64,000 nt of DNA from Paracoccus sediminicola (GCF_027912835.1 NZ_CP115768.1:2534501-2598500), one strand, 5' to 3'; positions 31,094 to 41,502 are shown, counted from the first letter of the stretch. Notes: generated by a model from the sequence alone, not told the origin. Translations and numbers: made by a program.

Positions 31094-31968
31094 TCAGCGG
31101 CGACCTTGACGCGTCCCGCATCCGGACGCAGCAGCGCGGCCTGGGTCAAGATATTGGCCAGACGCTCAGCGAAGGCGTTATATGACGGCGATGGCTCCAT
31201 CCGCTGCTCGTCCAGATAGAGCGCGCGATCAATTTCGATCTGAAGCACATGCACAGACTGGGTCGGCCGACCATAGGCCGTCGCCACATAAGCACCCGAG
31301 AACGGCGCATTGAGCCGCAGACCAAAGCCGGACTGACGAAACAGCGCGCAGACCCTCTCGCGCAGGACGGCGTTGCAGCTGACGCCGTGGCGGTCGCCGA
31401 TAACCACCTCGGGCTGTGGCGGGATCAGATGCCCGACCGCATCGTGGGGCATGGAGTGCATGTCCAGCACGATTGCCCAGCCGAAGCTGGAGAGCGCCTC
31501 GTCGATAAGCCTGCGAAGCGCGTGGTGATAGGGGCGCCAATAGGTCTCGATCCGCCGTTGCGCCTCATCCATCGTGATCGGCGCATTGCGAATCGGCCGC
31601 GCGCCCGCCACGACTCTCGGGATCACGCCCAGCCCCGCCATCGCCCGCGGGGTGGCTGGCCGCCGCGGCCCGCATTGCACCGCATCAGGGTCGAGTTCCG
31701 ATGCGCTGCGGTTCAGGTCCACGATGCTGCGCGGCAGACGCGCAGTCAGCGTCACCGCGCCCGCCGCAAGAGCCGGCTCGATCAGCTGGTCCATATAGGC
31801 ATCTTCCGACGACCTGAGCGTGGCTATGTCGAGGCAGCTCTCATCCAGAAACCAGTCGGGAAAATCGCGCCCGGAATGCGGCGAGCAGACGATCACGCCG
31901 CTGGCCCAGACCTCGGGACGGCGGATTTCATGGCTGAATGCGTCGGCAGGCGTGGCGGCCTGATCCAT
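31090..31968 (-). CDS. N-formylglutamate amidohydrolase family protein
   Basis: A 292-residue HutG/FGase-family protein (VCSPHSGRDFP near residue 27, DLNRSASELDP, VLDMHSMPHDA, LQIEIDRALYLDE). The His/Asp residues in these motifs are the likely zinc ligands. It would cleave N-formylglutamate or a related formyl-amino acid. No other histidine-degradation gene is nearby, so a different physiological substrate is possible. Confidence 0.88.
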   Translation of the reverse strand: MDQAATPADAFSHEIRRPEVWASGVIVCSPHSGRDFPDWFLDESCLDIATLRSSEDAYMDQLIEPALAAGAVTLTARLPRSIVDLNRSASELDPDAVQCGPRRPATPRAMAGLGVIPRVVAGARPIRNAPITMDEAQRRIETYWRPYHHALRRLIDEALSSFGWAIVLDMHSMPHDAVGHLIPPQPEVVIGDRHGVSCNAVLRERVCALFRQSGFGLRLNAPFSGAYVATAYGRPTQSVHVLQIEIDRALYLDEQRMEPSPSYNAFAERLANILTQAALLRPDAGRVKVAAE

Positions 31969-32129
31969 CGAGTCCTCCGCTCGGCGGGGCGGCGTTGGAC
32001 GCCCCGGCTGGTCCGGTTATAACGGCGCGCTTTTCTGTCGCCAACCGTCTTGAAACCGCCGAAAACTGACTATATAGACCCCCGAACCGACGCGAGCTTG
32101 CGCCCATTTGGGCCGAATCGCACGGGAAC

Positions 32130-32204
32130 GGGCGGTTAGCTCAGAGGTAGAGCACTACGTTGACATCGTAGTGGCCACTGGTTCGATCCCAGTACCGCCC
32201 ACCA
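32130..32204 (+). tRNA. tRNA-Val (GAC)
   Basis: A complete cloverleaf: acceptor GGGCGGT pairs with ACCGCCC, D-stem GCTC/GAGC, anticodon stem CTACG/CGTAG with loop TTGACAT (anticodon GAC), T-arm ACTGG/CCAGT with loop TTCGATC. The CCA end is encoded (32202-32204). Confidence 0.97.
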
Positions 32205-32212
32205 TTTTCGCG

Positions 32213-32233
32213 CCCCCGGACATGGGCCGGGGG
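32213..32233 (+). terminator. Stem-loop after tRNA-Val
   Basis: A 7-bp perfect GC stem (32213-32219 with 32227-32233) with a 7-base loop, 9 bases after the tRNA CCA, followed only by a weak T-rich stretch. Possible terminator or 3' processing barrier. Confidence 0.4.
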
Positions 32234-32283
32234 TATTTCAGTTTCAAGGCGCTTGGCTGAGCGCCGCGATGAGGAGAAGACCG

Positions 32284-32409
32284 ATGAAGGTTCGCAACTC
32301 GCTCCGCTCGCTCAAGAGCCGCCACCGCGATTGCCAGGTGGTGCGCCGCAAGGGCCGGATCTATGTGATCAACAAGACCAACCGTCGCTTCAAGGCCCGC
32401 CAGGGCTGA
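32284..32409 (+). CDS. rpmJ: Ribosomal protein L36 (bL36, short 41-residue form)
   Basis: A 41-residue basic protein beginning [13 protein letters not shown] and ending NRRFKARQG, typical of bL36. Only one cysteine remains (Cys17), so the four-ligand zinc ribbon is lost; this is the C-minus, YkgO-like form common in alphaproteobacteria. GAGGAG lies upstream. A strong terminator follows at 32451-32474. Confidence 0.95.
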   Translation: MKVRNSLRSLKSRHRDCQVVRRKGRIYVINKTNRRFKARQG

Positions 32410-32450
32410 GCGTGACGGAGGCGGCCCCTTCACCGGGCCAGCAACTGAAA

Positions 32451-32474
32451 CCCGCCAGAGATGGCGGGTTTTTT
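32451..32474 (+). terminator. Rho-independent terminator of rpmJ
   Basis: Stem CCCGCCA/TGGCGGG with GAGA loop, preceded by AAA and followed by six T (32469-32474). It is 41 bases after the rpmJ stop. Confidence 0.9.
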
Positions 32475-32514
32475 CATCTCTGCCGGGGTTACCCGACATC
32501 CGCCGCAGCGTTTG

Positions 32515-33501
32515 CTATCCCAGAAAACCGGGCGCGAGACGAAGGCCTCCGACTTCGAGCCCGCGCCAGTTCTTCATCGGATCGGTCAGCAACCGACCGA
32601 CGACCGGATGTTCGCGGTCCAGAACCCCGAGATGCACCATAAGCGCCGTAATCGCCGCCTCGGAGGCGCGGGTGCCGCCATCCTCGATCTTCACGGCGAC
32701 GCCCAGTCTTTTCTCGGGGATGATTGCGATAAAGACCGCTTCGGCCCCGGTCTTGACCGCCACTTTGCCGCCCATAGCCCGCATCAGCTCGGTGCAGGCG
32801 CGGCCTTCACCGGCCACCAGTTCGGGATGGGCGCGCATCGCATCGATCAGCCGCGCCATTCCGCGGCCGCGCGCGTCATTCGCCGGCTGAGCAAAAGCGG
32901 CCATCGCGCGGGCCAGCCCGGTGATCGAACCGGCAAAATTCGGCGCCGAGCAGCCGTCGATGCCCACACCTGCCGGCTCTTCCTCCGTCACCTCGGCGGT
33001 GGCCTGCCGGATGGCCTGCTGCAACGGGTGGTCGATCTCGACATATTCCGGCCCGGCCTTGGCGTGGCGCGTCCAGGTCAGAAAGCCAGCGTGCTTGCCC
33101 GAGCAGTTATTATGAAGCTGGTTCGCCTGACTCGACGAACAGAGCAAGCGCTTCGCCTCGGCCTTGTCCCAGGGCCGGTGGCAGCCGCAGCGCAAATCGG
33201 CCTCACCCAGCCCCATTCCGTCCAGCCATGCGCCGACCCTTTCCACATGCGTTACCGCGCCGTTATGCGAGGCGCAGGAAAGCGCAAGCTGTTCCGCGGT
33301 CAGCCCCGCCGCATCCGCCGCCCCCGATTCGAGCATCGGAAGCGCCTGGATCATCTTGCAGGAGGAGCGCGGGAAGATCACCGCATCGGCATCACCCCAA
33401 GAGGCGACCACGTCACGCCCGTCATGGATCACCGCGTGACCGCGATGGACCCCCTCCTGCAATTCGCCGCGCCAGATTTCGATCATTTCCGCAGATGGCA
33501 T
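32515..33501 (-). CDS. Asparaginase (Rhizobium-type, asparaginase_II family)
   Basis: A 328-residue protein with motifs of the thermolabile rhizobial asparaginase family: PRSSCKMIQALP near residue 45, and the NNCSGKHAGFL segment. It hydrolyses L-asparagine to aspartate and ammonia, in the cytoplasm as judged by the lack of a signal peptide. I set the start at 33501 because AGAGGA lies about 9 bases upstream; the frame extends to 33603. It stands alone, convergent with rpmJ. Confidence 0.87.
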   Translation of the reverse strand: MPSAEMIEIWRGELQEGVHRGHAVIHDGRDVVASWGDADAVIFPRSSCKMIQALPMLESGAADAAGLTAEQLALSCASHNGAVTHVERVGAWLDGMGLGEADLRCGCHRPWDKAEAKRLLCSSSQANQLHNNCSGKHAGFLTWTRHAKAGPEYVEIDHPLQQAIRQATAEVTEEEPAGVGIDGCSAPNFAGSITGLARAMAAFAQPANDARGRGMARLIDAMRAHPELVAGEGRACTELMRAMGGKVAVKTGAEAVFIAIIPEKRLGVAVKIEDGGTRASEAAITALMVHLGVLDREHPVVGRLLTDPMKNWRGLEVGGLRLAPGFLG

Positions 33502-33647
33502 GATTCCGCTTCCTCTCATTTTCCTGACAAATGCGCGATTTCCTGCCAATTGGGGTTTTTTCGCGCCTGCGTTTGGCGTTATCTTGACGTTGAAACAAAT
33601 CAATGGCCACAGGCATCGTTAAGAAAGCTATCGGCAGGAGGCAGAAC

Positions 33648-34172
33648 ATGACCATGACCAAGCTGCGCGGCGCTGCCGCGATCCTAGCAGTTGCGACCGG
33701 ACTCGCCGGTGCGGCGCAGGCGCAGGAATCCACCAATGTCGTCACCACCGAAGGTGACTGGACAGTTTTCGCGGGAAGCGATCCGCGCGAATGCTGGGCG
33801 GTGTCGCCGCCGAAATCCACCGTGAACACCAAGGACGGCCAGCAGGTCGAGGTGCAGCGCGGCGATATTCGTCTTTACGTGGCCTATCGTCCCGGCTCGG
33901 CGGGCGAGGTCAGCTTTACCGGCGGCTATCCGTTCAATCCCGGTTCGACCGTGGATCTGAACGTCGGGGGGCAGGAATTCGACATGTTCACCGAAGGTGA
34001 GAACGCCTGGACAGGGTCCTCATCGGAAGATGCGCGGCTGATCGCGGCGCTGCGCGCCGGGGCCGAAGCCAAGATCACCGGCATGTCCTCGCGCGGGACT
34101 CAGACGGTCGATACGTTCAGCCTGTCGGGCATCACCGCCGCGACCAACGCCGCCAAGGCCGAGTGTCAGTAA
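33648..34172 (+). CDS. Invasion-associated locus B (IalB) family periplasmic protein
   Basis: A 174-residue secreted protein: signal peptide of ~25 residues ending AQAQE, then an IalB-like beta domain ([43 protein letters not shown]). AGGAGG precedes the ATG at 33648. IalB relatives are named after Bartonella erythrocyte invasion, but most alphaproteobacteria have several with no known role. One cysteine near the N-terminus and one at the C-terminus could form a disulfide. Confidence 0.85.
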   Translation: MTMTKLRGAAAILAVATGLAGAAQAQESTNVVTTEGDWTVFAGSDPRECWAVSPPKSTVNTKDGQQVEVQRGDIRLYVAYRPGSAGEVSFTGGYPFNPGSTVDLNVGGQEFDMFTEGENAWTGSSSEDARLIAALRAGAEAKITGMSSRGTQTVDTFSLSGITAATNAAKAECQ

Positions 34173-34183
34173 CACCCGCCGAT

Positions 34184-34204
34184 GCGGGGGCTGCGCGCCC
34201 CCGC
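34184..34204 (+). terminator. GC-rich stem-loop after the IalB-family gene
   Basis: A perfect 8-bp stem GCGGGGGC/GCCCCCGC with a 5-base loop, 12 bases after the stop. There is no T-tract. Likely 3' end of the transcript before rlmN. Confidence 0.5.
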
Positions 34205-34299
34205 GCCCCGCGGGATATTTACGTCAGGATGAAAGCGCGCGCCTTGATTGGCGTGCGCTTTTTCACTACATCTGCCGGCTTCCAAGGGAATCTGCCGCC

Positions 34300-35472
34300 A
34301 TGACCTCTCCGATCACGCAAGACGTGCTGACCATTCCGCGCAAACTACCAGAGACCGGGCGAACGAATATCGTCGGCCTGACCCGCGACCGGCTGCGCGA
34401 TGTGCTGATCGAGGCCGGCACGCCGGAGAAACAGGCCAAGATGCGGGTCGGGCAGATCTGGCAGTGGGTCTATTACTGGGGTGTGCGCGATTTCGCGGCG
34501 ATGACCAACCTTTCGAAAGATTATCGCGCGCTGCTGTCGGAGCGTTTCGAGATTGCCGTGCCCGAGGTCGTCAGCCGCCAGATCTCGGAGGATGGTACCC
34601 GCAAATACCTGCTGCGCATTGCCGGCGGGCACGAGGTCGAGGCGGTCTATATCCCGGAAGAGGGCCGGGGGACATTATGCGTGTCATCCCAGGTCGGCTG
34701 CACCCTCACCTGCTCTTTCTGTCACACCGGCACCCAGAAGCTGGTGCGCAACCTGACGCCAGGCGAGATCGTCGGGCAAGTCATGCTGGTACGCGACGAT
34801 CTGGGAGAATGGCCCGAGCAGGGCAAGCCGAAGGATGAGGCCCGTCTGGTCAGCAATGTCGTGCTGATGGGGATGGGCGAGCCTCTTTATAATTTCGAGG
34901 CGGTTCGCGACGCGATGAAGGTGGTGATGGACAATGAAGGGCTGTCTTTAAGCCGCCGGCGCATCACTCTGTCCACCTCTGGTGTGGTGCCCGAGATCGC
35001 GCGCACTGCCGAGGAAATCGGCTGCCAGCTCGCCGTCAGCTTTCACGCCACCACCGATGAGGTGCGCGACAAGCTTGTGCCGATCAACAAGCGGTGGAAC
35101 ATCGAGACGCTGCTGAACGCGCTGCGCGACTATCCGCGGCTGTCCAATTCAGAGCGGATCACCTTTGAATATGTAATGCTCGACGGTGTGAATGACAGCG
35201 ACGAGGATGCGCGCCGGTTGGTCAAGCTGATCCGGGGCATCCCTGCGAAGATCAATCTGATCCCGTTCAATGAATGGCCGGGCGCGCCTTATCAGCGGTC
35301 AAGCTGGGAACGGATCGAGGCCTTCGCCGACATCATCTACAAGGCGGGTTACGCCAGCCCGATCCGCACGCCACGCGGCGAGGATATCATGGCGGCTTGC
35401 GGGCAGCTGAAATCGGCGACCGAGCGCGGCCGGAAATCGCGCGCCGAAGTCGCGGCGGAAGCGGGCGCCTGA
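34300..35472 (+). CDS. rlmN: 23S rRNA (adenine2503-C2)/tRNA methyltransferase RlmN
   Basis: A 390-residue radical-SAM enzyme with cluster motif CxxxCxxC (CTLTCSFC, about residue 134), the GMGEPLYN glycine motif near residue 189, and the C-terminal catalytic cysteine region ([11 protein letters not shown]). It methylates A2503 of 23S rRNA, and also certain tRNAs, at C2. Full length for the family, with the usual alphaproteobacterial N-terminal extension. Confidence 0.96.
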   Translation: MTSPITQDVLTIPRKLPETGRTNIVGLTRDRLRDVLIEAGTPEKQAKMRVGQIWQWVYYWGVRDFAAMTNLSKDYRALLSERFEIAVPEVVSRQISEDGTRKYLLRIAGGHEVEAVYIPEEGRGTLCVSSQVGCTLTCSFCHTGTQKLVRNLTPGEIVGQVMLVRDDLGEWPEQGKPKDEARLVSNVVLMGMGEPLYNFEAVRDAMKVVMDNEGLSLSRRRITLSTSGVVPEIARTAEEIGCQLAVSFHATTDEVRDKLVPINKRWNIETLLNALRDYPRLSNSERITFEYVMLDGVNDSDEDARRLVKLIRGIPAKINLIPFNEWPGAPYQRSSWERIEAFADIIYKAGYASPIRTPRGEDIMAACGQLKSATERGRKSRAEVAAEAGA

Positions 35473-35484
35473 CGCGTCGGGACA

Positions 35485-35914
35485 TCAGGTCTGGAACGGG
35501 GCGTGGAAGCTAACCTTGTTTCCAAAGTCGCGTTCGCCGGTAAAGCAGAGCTGAAAACCGCTCTTCTCGGCACCGATCTGCATGCGGGCCGAGGTAAGGC
35601 GCCCGTGGTCCCAGTAATACAGAAAATCTGTCACAGCAGATATCGGGGTCGTCTTCATCCGATATGGTGATCGTCTTCCCGGCGCGAGGGAGCTGCGGAA
35701 CGGGCGGGTCCACACTGACCAGAAACTGGGACTCCCAGCCTTCCACGCCGCGATCATCCGTTGTGTCGCCGGGCCGGGTCGTCTTAATCCAGATGCTCAG
35801 GCGCTGCTCGCCTCTTCGGCCACGACCAGTCTTGATCTCGGCTTCGTGGCTTTCCTGTTCTCGCGGCCTCTTTCCCTCGGGGGTGAAGCTGAAGGAGTGG
35901 AGGGTTGCAGTCAC
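35485..35914 (-). pseudogene. Small gene of unknown function with a frameshift
   Basis: The first part (from MTATLHSFSF at 35914 to about 35650) and the second part (...DFLYYWDHGRLTS to QT at 35485) are in different frames and together would give about 140 residues. The second part is rich in aromatic residues and reads like real protein, while the alternative frame there does not. One inserted or deleted base near 35645-35655 would account for this. No family is recognised. It is either a recent pseudogene or a sequencing error. Confidence 0.5.
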
Positions 35915-35934
35915 CGTCTATCCTCCGGCGGCCT

Positions 35935-36861
35935 TCATAACGAGAAGCGTTCAAGCTCCTCTGGCGTTAAATATGATTTTTGCGTCCCGCGGCGGGTGAT
36001 CGAGGTCGCGGCGTAAAACGCAGCTTTCCGCAGCGCCTCCGGAGCGTCCGCGCCCGAGGCCAGGTAGTGCGCGAAACTGCCGATAAAGGCGTCCCCGGCG
36101 CCGGTCGTATCCACCGGCGCGACCTTCACGGGGGCGATCTCTTCGACCTTCTCGGCGGTGACAAGACGCGCACCGCGCCCACCCAGCGTCACAACCACCT
36201 GCTCGATTCCCTGCGCGATCAGGTTGCGCGCGGCGGCGATGATGTCGTCATCGCTGTCTGTAGGCATGCCGGTCAGCGTCGCGAGCTCGGTCTCATTGGG
36301 ACAGAAGAATGAGAGGCCAGCCAGTTGCGCCACGTCAAGCTCGGTCGAAGCGGGGGCGGGGTTCAGGATGGTGGTGATCCCCTTCGAGGCGGCCCAGGCG
36401 ATTGTGTGGTAATTCACCGCCAGCGGCACCTCCAACTGCATCAGGATCGCGTCACACCCTTCGAGCGCGGGCGCGGCCTGATCGACCAGATCGGGAGAGA
36501 GCGACGCGTTCGCACCCTTGATGATCAGGATCGAATTCTCACCAGAAGGTTCGACGAAAATCGGGGCAACCCCGGACGACTTGCCCTCGACCCTGTGAAC
36601 ATGGCTGGTGTCGATGCCGTTCTCCTGAAAGTTACGGATCTGCTGTTGGCCGAACATGTCGTCGCCGACACAGGTCACCATCATGACAGATGATCCCAGC
36701 CGGGACGCCGCCACTGCCTGGTTGGCCCCCTTGCCACCGAACCCGAGCTCGAATTCCGGCGCCTCGATGGTTTCGCCCGGACCGGGCATCCGGTCGGTAT
36801 AGGTCACGAGATCGACCATGTTCGATCCGACGACCCCGATGCGGCCTTGGCTCTCTGACAT
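35935..36861 (-). CDS. rbsK: Ribokinase
   Basis: A 308-residue PfkB-family kinase: GGKGANQAVAASRLG near residue 42, NPAPAS, PNETE, and the DTTGAGDAFIGSF motif with the catalytic Asp near residue 254. It phosphorylates a pentose, probably ribose or a related sugar, after uptake by the ABC transporter encoded upstream in the same operon. One base separates its start from the stop of the epimerase-like gene. Confidence 0.92.
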   Translation of the reverse strand: MSESQGRIGVVGSNMVDLVTYTDRMPGPGETIEAPEFELGFGGKGANQAVAASRLGSSVMMVTCVGDDMFGQQQIRNFQENGIDTSHVHRVEGKSSGVAPIFVEPSGENSILIIKGANASLSPDLVDQAAPALEGCDAILMQLEVPLAVNYHTIAWAASKGITTILNPAPASTELDVAQLAGLSFFCPNETELATLTGMPTDSDDDIIAAARNLIAQGIEQVVVTLGGRGARLVTAEKVEEIAPVKVAPVDTTGAGDAFIGSFAHYLASGADAPEALRKAAFYAATSITRRGTQKSYLTPEELERFSL

Positions 36862-36862
36862 C

Positions 36863-37945
36863 TCAGCCTCCTATCTTCGCGATTGCCGATGCCAGCGCCT
36901 CGGCCTCCTGGGTATCGACATAACCGAAGCTGAGACCGAACTCCGCCGTAGCACCCGGCGCCAGCTCGATGACATTTCCCTTCTCCAGCTCGGCCGCGCG
37001 ACCCTCTGGTTCGCAGGTCGAGGGCAGGGCAAAGGCGGCCACCCTGGTGTCACCATTGGCGAGGATCCACCGCACCAGCTTCGGGAATTGCGCCGGGCGA
37101 TAGGCGACGGCGATGCCGTCACCCTCTGGCCGGCGCAGCATGAGATGAGCAATTCCGTCCGCGTCCATGGCAGGTTCACGGATATAAAAGACCTGCTCGG
37201 GATCGTATTCCGGCTGGCCGAGACGGCGCATCGCGGAGGGGTCCTGTGCCAGCCGATCAATCAGAGCCAGATAATCCGGGTTCGGCGTCACATGCGCGGG
37301 AACAGCCTGGCGGACCTGCGTCCGGTCGGGCGTGAACGGGGCCGGCTGGCAGATCTCGGCACCCTCGACGAAAGCCGGATTGAGATGCGCCATATATTGC
37401 AGCGGCATCGGAAAGGAAGAGCGATTTTCGACGCGCATCGTCCAGCCGATCATGCTGCCCGTCTCATGAAGAGTCACTGACGGGGTGGCGCGGTAATGCG
37501 GGCCGAATCCCGCGATATAGCTGCGCGCGCCGCAAAGCCGGATGAAGGCACCGTTGTTGTCGCTGCCAACCTCCAGCCAGGCCTCATCCATGGCGCAGAC
37601 CGGGAACTCGCCGTGTACCGGGTGGTCGTCACGGGCGGTCGGCACGCCATTGGCCAAAAGGCCGGAATGAAAGCCAAGGCAACCATAGGTGCCGATGATG
37701 CTATCGGCTTCACGGGGCGAATCGAACTGGCTTTCCATGCCCAGCCGGACACCATCGAATTCGCCGTGCCAGATGATCTGGCCCATGAAGGGCAGGATCT
37801 CGACCATGCCGCGTGCGTTGGCCAGCCTCAGGGCGGCCACTCCGGTCGCATAGCGAAACGCGATCGCATCCAGCCCGCCGAACCGTGCAAGCTCGCGCGG
37901 GGCGGCTGTGAACTGATCGGGATGAAGCGGGATCGTCGCTATCAT
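36863..37945 (-). CDS. DUF4432-family aldose-1-epimerase-like protein
   Basis: A 360-residue protein with galactose-mutarotase-like beta-sandwich features (GFHSGLLANG, VRVENRS, YMAHLNPAF). Members are often found in carbohydrate operons and probably interconvert sugar anomers or isomers. Its tight placement between the ABC permease and ribokinase genes, with 1-bp gaps on both sides, supports action on the imported sugar. Confidence 0.8.
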   Translation of the reverse strand: MIATIPLHPDQFTAAPRELARFGGLDAIAFRYATGVAALRLANARGMVEILPFMGQIIWHGEFDGVRLGMESQFDSPREADSIIGTYGCLGFHSGLLANGVPTARDDHPVHGEFPVCAMDEAWLEVGSDNNGAFIRLCGARSYIAGFGPHYRATPSVTLHETGSMIGWTMRVENRSSFPMPLQYMAHLNPAFVEGAEICQPAPFTPDRTQVRQAVPAHVTPNPDYLALIDRLAQDPSAMRRLGQPEYDPEQVFYIREPAMDADGIAHLMLRRPEGDGIAVAYRPAQFPKLVRWILANGDTRVAAFALPSTCEPEGRAAELEKGNVIELAPGATAEFGLSFGYVDTQEAEALASAIAKIGG

Positions 37946-37946
37946 C

Positions 37947-38957
37947 TCAATCCCCCTTCCGATTGCTGAGAAGATGGTTCAATGCCAGCACCGCGATGAG
38001 GAAAGCACCCCAGATGAAGTCGATCAGATGATTTGACACGCGCATCATCTGGAAGCCCGATGAGAGCATCACCAGCGAGATCACCGCAAGCGCCACGCCC
38101 AGAACATTGCCGCGGCCTCCCGCCGGGTTGGTCCCGCCGAGCACCGCAATCAGCACCGCCTGCAACAGGTAAGATGCGCCGTAATCCGATTTGGCCGCGT
38201 TGGTGCGCCCTGACAGGATGATCCCCGCCATCGCCGAGAGAAGGCCGGTCAGCGCATAGCTGTACATGAGCATCCGCGCCCGGTTGATGCCGGCGAAAAC
38301 GGCTGCGCGCGGATTGGTCCCGATCAGCATGAGTTGCAAGCCGAAGGCGGCGCGGGTCAGCAGCAACCAGACGCAGAGACAGACAGCAATAAAGATCACG
38401 AAAGGCACCGGCACCGGCCCAAGCTTGGCATTGCCGATGGCATTCCAGGCGGCAGGAAAGCCGACAATGGCTGGCCCGCCGGTCAGCACCACCGCGATTC
38501 CGGTAAAGACCTGCCCGGTCCCGAGCGTCGCGAGGATCGGCGTGATTCGAAGCCGCGAGATCAACAGGCCGTTGATCGCCCCTCCGATCAGCCCGACCGA
38601 AAGCGCCAGCCCGACCCCGATGAGCACCACGCCGATCCCGGCCTCGGGACCGCCCATGCGCTGAAAGAACAGACCCGCCGTTATCGCTGAAAGATTGGCG
38701 ATGCCGACAATGGACAGATCGATCCCGCCGGTCAGCATGGCAATCATCACTGCGATGGAAAGGATGCCAAGCTCGGGCAGGAAGAATGCCATCGACTCGA
38801 AGTTATAGGGGTTGAGGAAGCGCGGGTTCAGAAGGCTCATGGAAATCAGCACGACGAAACAGACCAGCAGAAGCTGCATATTCGTGGCGCCCCCGGCGGC
38901 GGCGCTGAGCCGCGCGGTCAGCGAGCGGGTCGAGGAGCTGTTATCGGTTGCGCTCAT
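37947..38957 (-). CDS. Sugar ABC transporter permease, RbsC-like (second)
   Basis: A 336-residue permease with about ten membrane helices and RbsC-type motifs (MLTGGIDLSIVGI, LATLGTGQVFTG, VLGGTNPAGGRGN). The ATG at 38957 follows a GAGG and lies 10 bases after the first permease's stop; an upstream start at 38975 would overlap that gene. Forms the membrane channel with the first permease. Confidence 0.9.
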   Translation of the reverse strand: MSATDNSSSTRSLTARLSAAAGGATNMQLLLVCFVVLISMSLLNPRFLNPYNFESMAFFLPELGILSIAVMIAMLTGGIDLSIVGIANLSAITAGLFFQRMGGPEAGIGVVLIGVGLALSVGLIGGAINGLLISRLRITPILATLGTGQVFTGIAVVLTGGPAIVGFPAAWNAIGNAKLGPVPVPFVIFIAVCLCVWLLLTRAAFGLQLMLIGTNPRAAVFAGINRARMLMYSYALTGLLSAMAGIILSGRTNAAKSDYGASYLLQAVLIAVLGGTNPAGGRGNVLGVALAVISLVMLSSGFQMMRVSNHLIDFIWGAFLIAVLALNHLLSNRKGD

Positions 38958-38967
38958 CCTCGGCTCC

Positions 38968-39960
38968 TCACACAATGGCCTTCCTGTCGCGCAGAGCGGT
39001 CAGCGCCACTGCCGCGATCAGCATCAGCCCGACAACGACTCGCTGCCAGGTCGTGTCGATGCCCATCAGGATCAGCGAGTTCTTGATCATCACCAGAATG
39101 AAAACCCCCAGCATGGTCCCCAGCACCGAGCCGCGCCCGCCAAAGATCGACGCCCCACCGAGCACGACAGCGGCGATCACGTCCAGCTCCCAGCCGACGA
39201 AATCGCGCGGATTGGCCATCCAGATCATGGAACTGTGCAGGAGCCCGGCGAACCCGGCCAGCGCTCCGGCGGTGACATAGGCAAAGATCAGCGTCCGCCC
39301 GGTGCGAAAACCAACGCGTTTGGCCGCCTCGGGAGAGGCGCCGTAAGCATAGACCGAGCGTCCGATCATGGTGCGCGACAGCACCAGATGCACCATCAAT
39401 GCCAGGCCCAGATAGACCAGCACCGTCGCCGTCAGGCCGAATGTGCCACCTTTTGCGTTTGTCAGCGTGACCAGATCGGCCTTTCCGACCTCGATCAGAG
39501 AGTCGGGAAATTTGTTGATATTGACGTTCGAGGTGCCCACAACGCCGTTCAGCAGCCCTCGTGCCATGGCCGCCGTCCCAAGCGTCACGATCAAGGGGAT
39601 CATATTCAGCTTGTGAACAAGCCCGGCATTCACAAGCCCGAGCGCTGCCCCGATCAGCGTGGCGGCGAGAAACGGCCAGACGATGCCCTCCAGCTCGTAA
39701 TCGACCATTGCCCGCACCACCAGATACATCGCGGCCACGGCAAAGGCCGGGAAACTGACATCGATACCGCCCGAGATCATGATCAGAAGCACACCAAGCG
39801 CCATGATCCCGATCACCACATTCGAGCGTGCGAGGCTGAACAGGTTGTCCAACGACCAGAAGGCCGGATTCACCAGACCGATCAGCACCATTGCGATCAA
39901 CAGGATGCCCGCGACCATCGCCTCGGTGCTTTTCCACCATGCCGGGTTGCGCTGGCTCAT
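38968..39960 (-). CDS. Sugar ABC transporter permease, RbsC-like (first)
   Basis: A 330-residue permease with the family motifs [24 protein letters not shown] and [13 protein letters not shown]. The start overlaps the ATPase stop (ATGA). Two different RbsC-type permeases in one operon are usual for rhamnose-, autoinducer-2- and erythritol-like transporters, whereas the ribose system has one. Confidence 0.9.
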   Translation of the reverse strand: MSQRNPAWWKSTEAMVAGILLIAMVLIGLVNPAFWSLDNLFSLARSNVVIGIMALGVLLIMISGGIDVSFPAFAVAAMYLVVRAMVDYELEGIVWPFLAATLIGAALGLVNAGLVHKLNMIPLIVTLGTAAMARGLLNGVVGTSNVNINKFPDSLIEVGKADLVTLTNAKGGTFGLTATVLVYLGLALMVHLVLSRTMIGRSVYAYGASPEAAKRVGFRTGRTLIFAYVTAGALAGFAGLLHSSMIWMANPRDFVGWELDVIAAVVLGGASIFGGRGSVLGTMLGVFILVMIKNSLILMGIDTTWQRVVVGLMLIAAVALTALRDRKAIV

Positions 39961-41477
39961 GCGGGCTCCTCGACATTCAGGCGCAGGGTTTCGTTCAGCG
40001 CGTCCTCGGTCAGTTCCGCGCCGCCAAGCTCGCCTGTGATGCGGCCGCCGGCCATGGTCACGACGCGATTGCAGTTGGCGACCAGCTCGGGCACATCATC
40101 CGAGATCATCAGCACGGCGATCCCTTCATCTCGCGCGAGTTGGTGAATGATCTCGTGAATTGTCGCCTTGGAGCCGACATCGACCCCGACCGTGGGCCCG
40201 TTAAGGATCAATACCTTCGCCCCGGTCATAAGCCAGCGCCCGATCATCACGCGCTGCTGATTACCGCCGGAGAGCGTGCCGACCGCAGCATCCGGCGAGG
40301 GCGCGGCGATGGTCATGCGGTCGAACATTTCCCGCGTCGCCTCTTGCGCTGCCTTGCGGTTCAGCCACAGACCGGGCGCGAAGCGCCGCAGCGACGAGAC
40401 AATCGCGTTGTCGCGGATCGAACGGCTTAGAAAAAGCCCTTCGGACAATCGGTCCTCGGGCACATAGGCGATCCCGGCGTTGACCGCATCCTGCACCGAG
40501 TTCAGCGCCACGGGCTGGCCGTCGATACGGATCTCTCCGCTCTCGGGCGGCAGCATGCCAAAAGCGGCCAGGGCCAGCTCGGTCCGGCCAGATCCGATCA
40601 GCCCGCTGACGCCGACCACCTCGCCGGGATGCAGGCGCAGCGAGACGCTACGCAGATGGTCGCGGACGCTGACATCCTGAAATTCAAGCCGGGGTGTCCC
40701 CGTCGCGGCCGGGGCATCGTAACGCCCGCTCTCCAGCGCGCGCCCGGTCATGGCATGGGTGATCGCCACCTCGTCAAAATCGGCAATCGGCCCCTCGGCC
40801 ACCTTCTGCCCGTTGCGAAGCACAGTCAGCCGTTCGGAAAGGTCCAGCATCTCGCGCATCTTGTGGCTCACGAACAGGATCGCGATCCCCTGCGATTGCA
40901 GCTCGCGCGTGATTCGGAACAGCCGTTCGACCTCGCGCCCGGTCAGCGCGGTGGTCGGCTCGTCCATGATGATAAGACGCGCATCGGCGAGCACGGCGCG
41001 GGCGATCGCGACAAGCTGCCGCCCGGAAGTCGGCAGCGTCTCGACGGCAGCATCCAGCGGCAGATCGACATCCAGCCTGCGTAGGACTGCCTGCGACATC
41101 TGCTGCGCGCGCTTGCGATCCACGATCCGCGCCCCTTCATGAAGAAACGAATTCAGCGTCAGATTCTCGCGCAGGCTCAGCGTCGGAAACAGCGAGAAAT
41201 CCTGATAGATCACCTGTATTCCGGCAGCGGTTGACCGGACCGGGTCGAGCACGCCCGCAGCTTTGCCGTCGATCAGGATCTCTCCGCCGTCGGGCTGATA
41301 GACCCCCGAAATGATCTTGATGATCGTCGATTTCCCCGATCCGTTTTCACCGGCCAGGCAGTGGATCTCGCCCGGCATGATCGACAGCGATACCTCATCC
41401 AGCGCGGTGACGCCGCCGAAATGCTTGGAGATGCCGCGCATCTCGATAAGGGGGGTGTGACGGTCTGCGTTCATCAT
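39957..41477 (-). CDS. Sugar ABC transporter ATP-binding protein, RbsA-like
   Basis: A 506-residue protein with two fused nucleotide-binding domains. The first has Walker [10 protein letters not shown] and Walker [12 protein letters not shown]. The second has the degenerate P-loop region usual for RbsA (GLIGSGRTE), signature LSGGNQQRV, and [14 protein letters not shown], where the Walker B Asp and catalytic Glu are replaced by Asn and Gly. ATP hydrolysis therefore probably relies on the first domain. It follows the binding-protein gene across a stem-loop. Confidence 0.92.
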   Translation of the reverse strand: MMNADRHTPLIEMRGISKHFGGVTALDEVSLSIMPGEIHCLAGENGSGKSTIIKIISGVYQPDGGEILIDGKAAGVLDPVRSTAAGIQVIYQDFSLFPTLSLRENLTLNSFLHEGARIVDRKRAQQMSQAVLRRLDVDLPLDAAVETLPTSGRQLVAIARAVLADARLIIMDEPTTALTGREVERLFRITRELQSQGIAILFVSHKMREMLDLSERLTVLRNGQKVAEGPIADFDEVAITHAMTGRALESGRYDAPAATGTPRLEFQDVSVRDHLRSVSLRLHPGEVVGVSGLIGSGRTELALAAFGMLPPESGEIRIDGQPVALNSVQDAVNAGIAYVPEDRLSEGLFLSRSIRDNAIVSSLRRFAPGLWLNRKAAQEATREMFDRMTIAAPSPDAAVGTLSGGNQQRVMIGRWLMTGAKVLILNGPTVGVDVGSKATIHEIIHQLARDEGIAVLMISDDVPELVANCNRVVTMAGGRITGELGGAELTEDALNETLRLNVEEPA

Positions 41478-41502
41478 ACCGGGTTGGAAGCAGAAAACGA
41501 AG

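Noticed and set aside
38812..40146. A 444-codon plus-strand open frame opposite the sugar permease genes
   Set aside because: Composition (His/Gln/Asp/Arg-rich) mirrors the antisense of membrane-protein codons; the minus-strand permeases are unmistakable.
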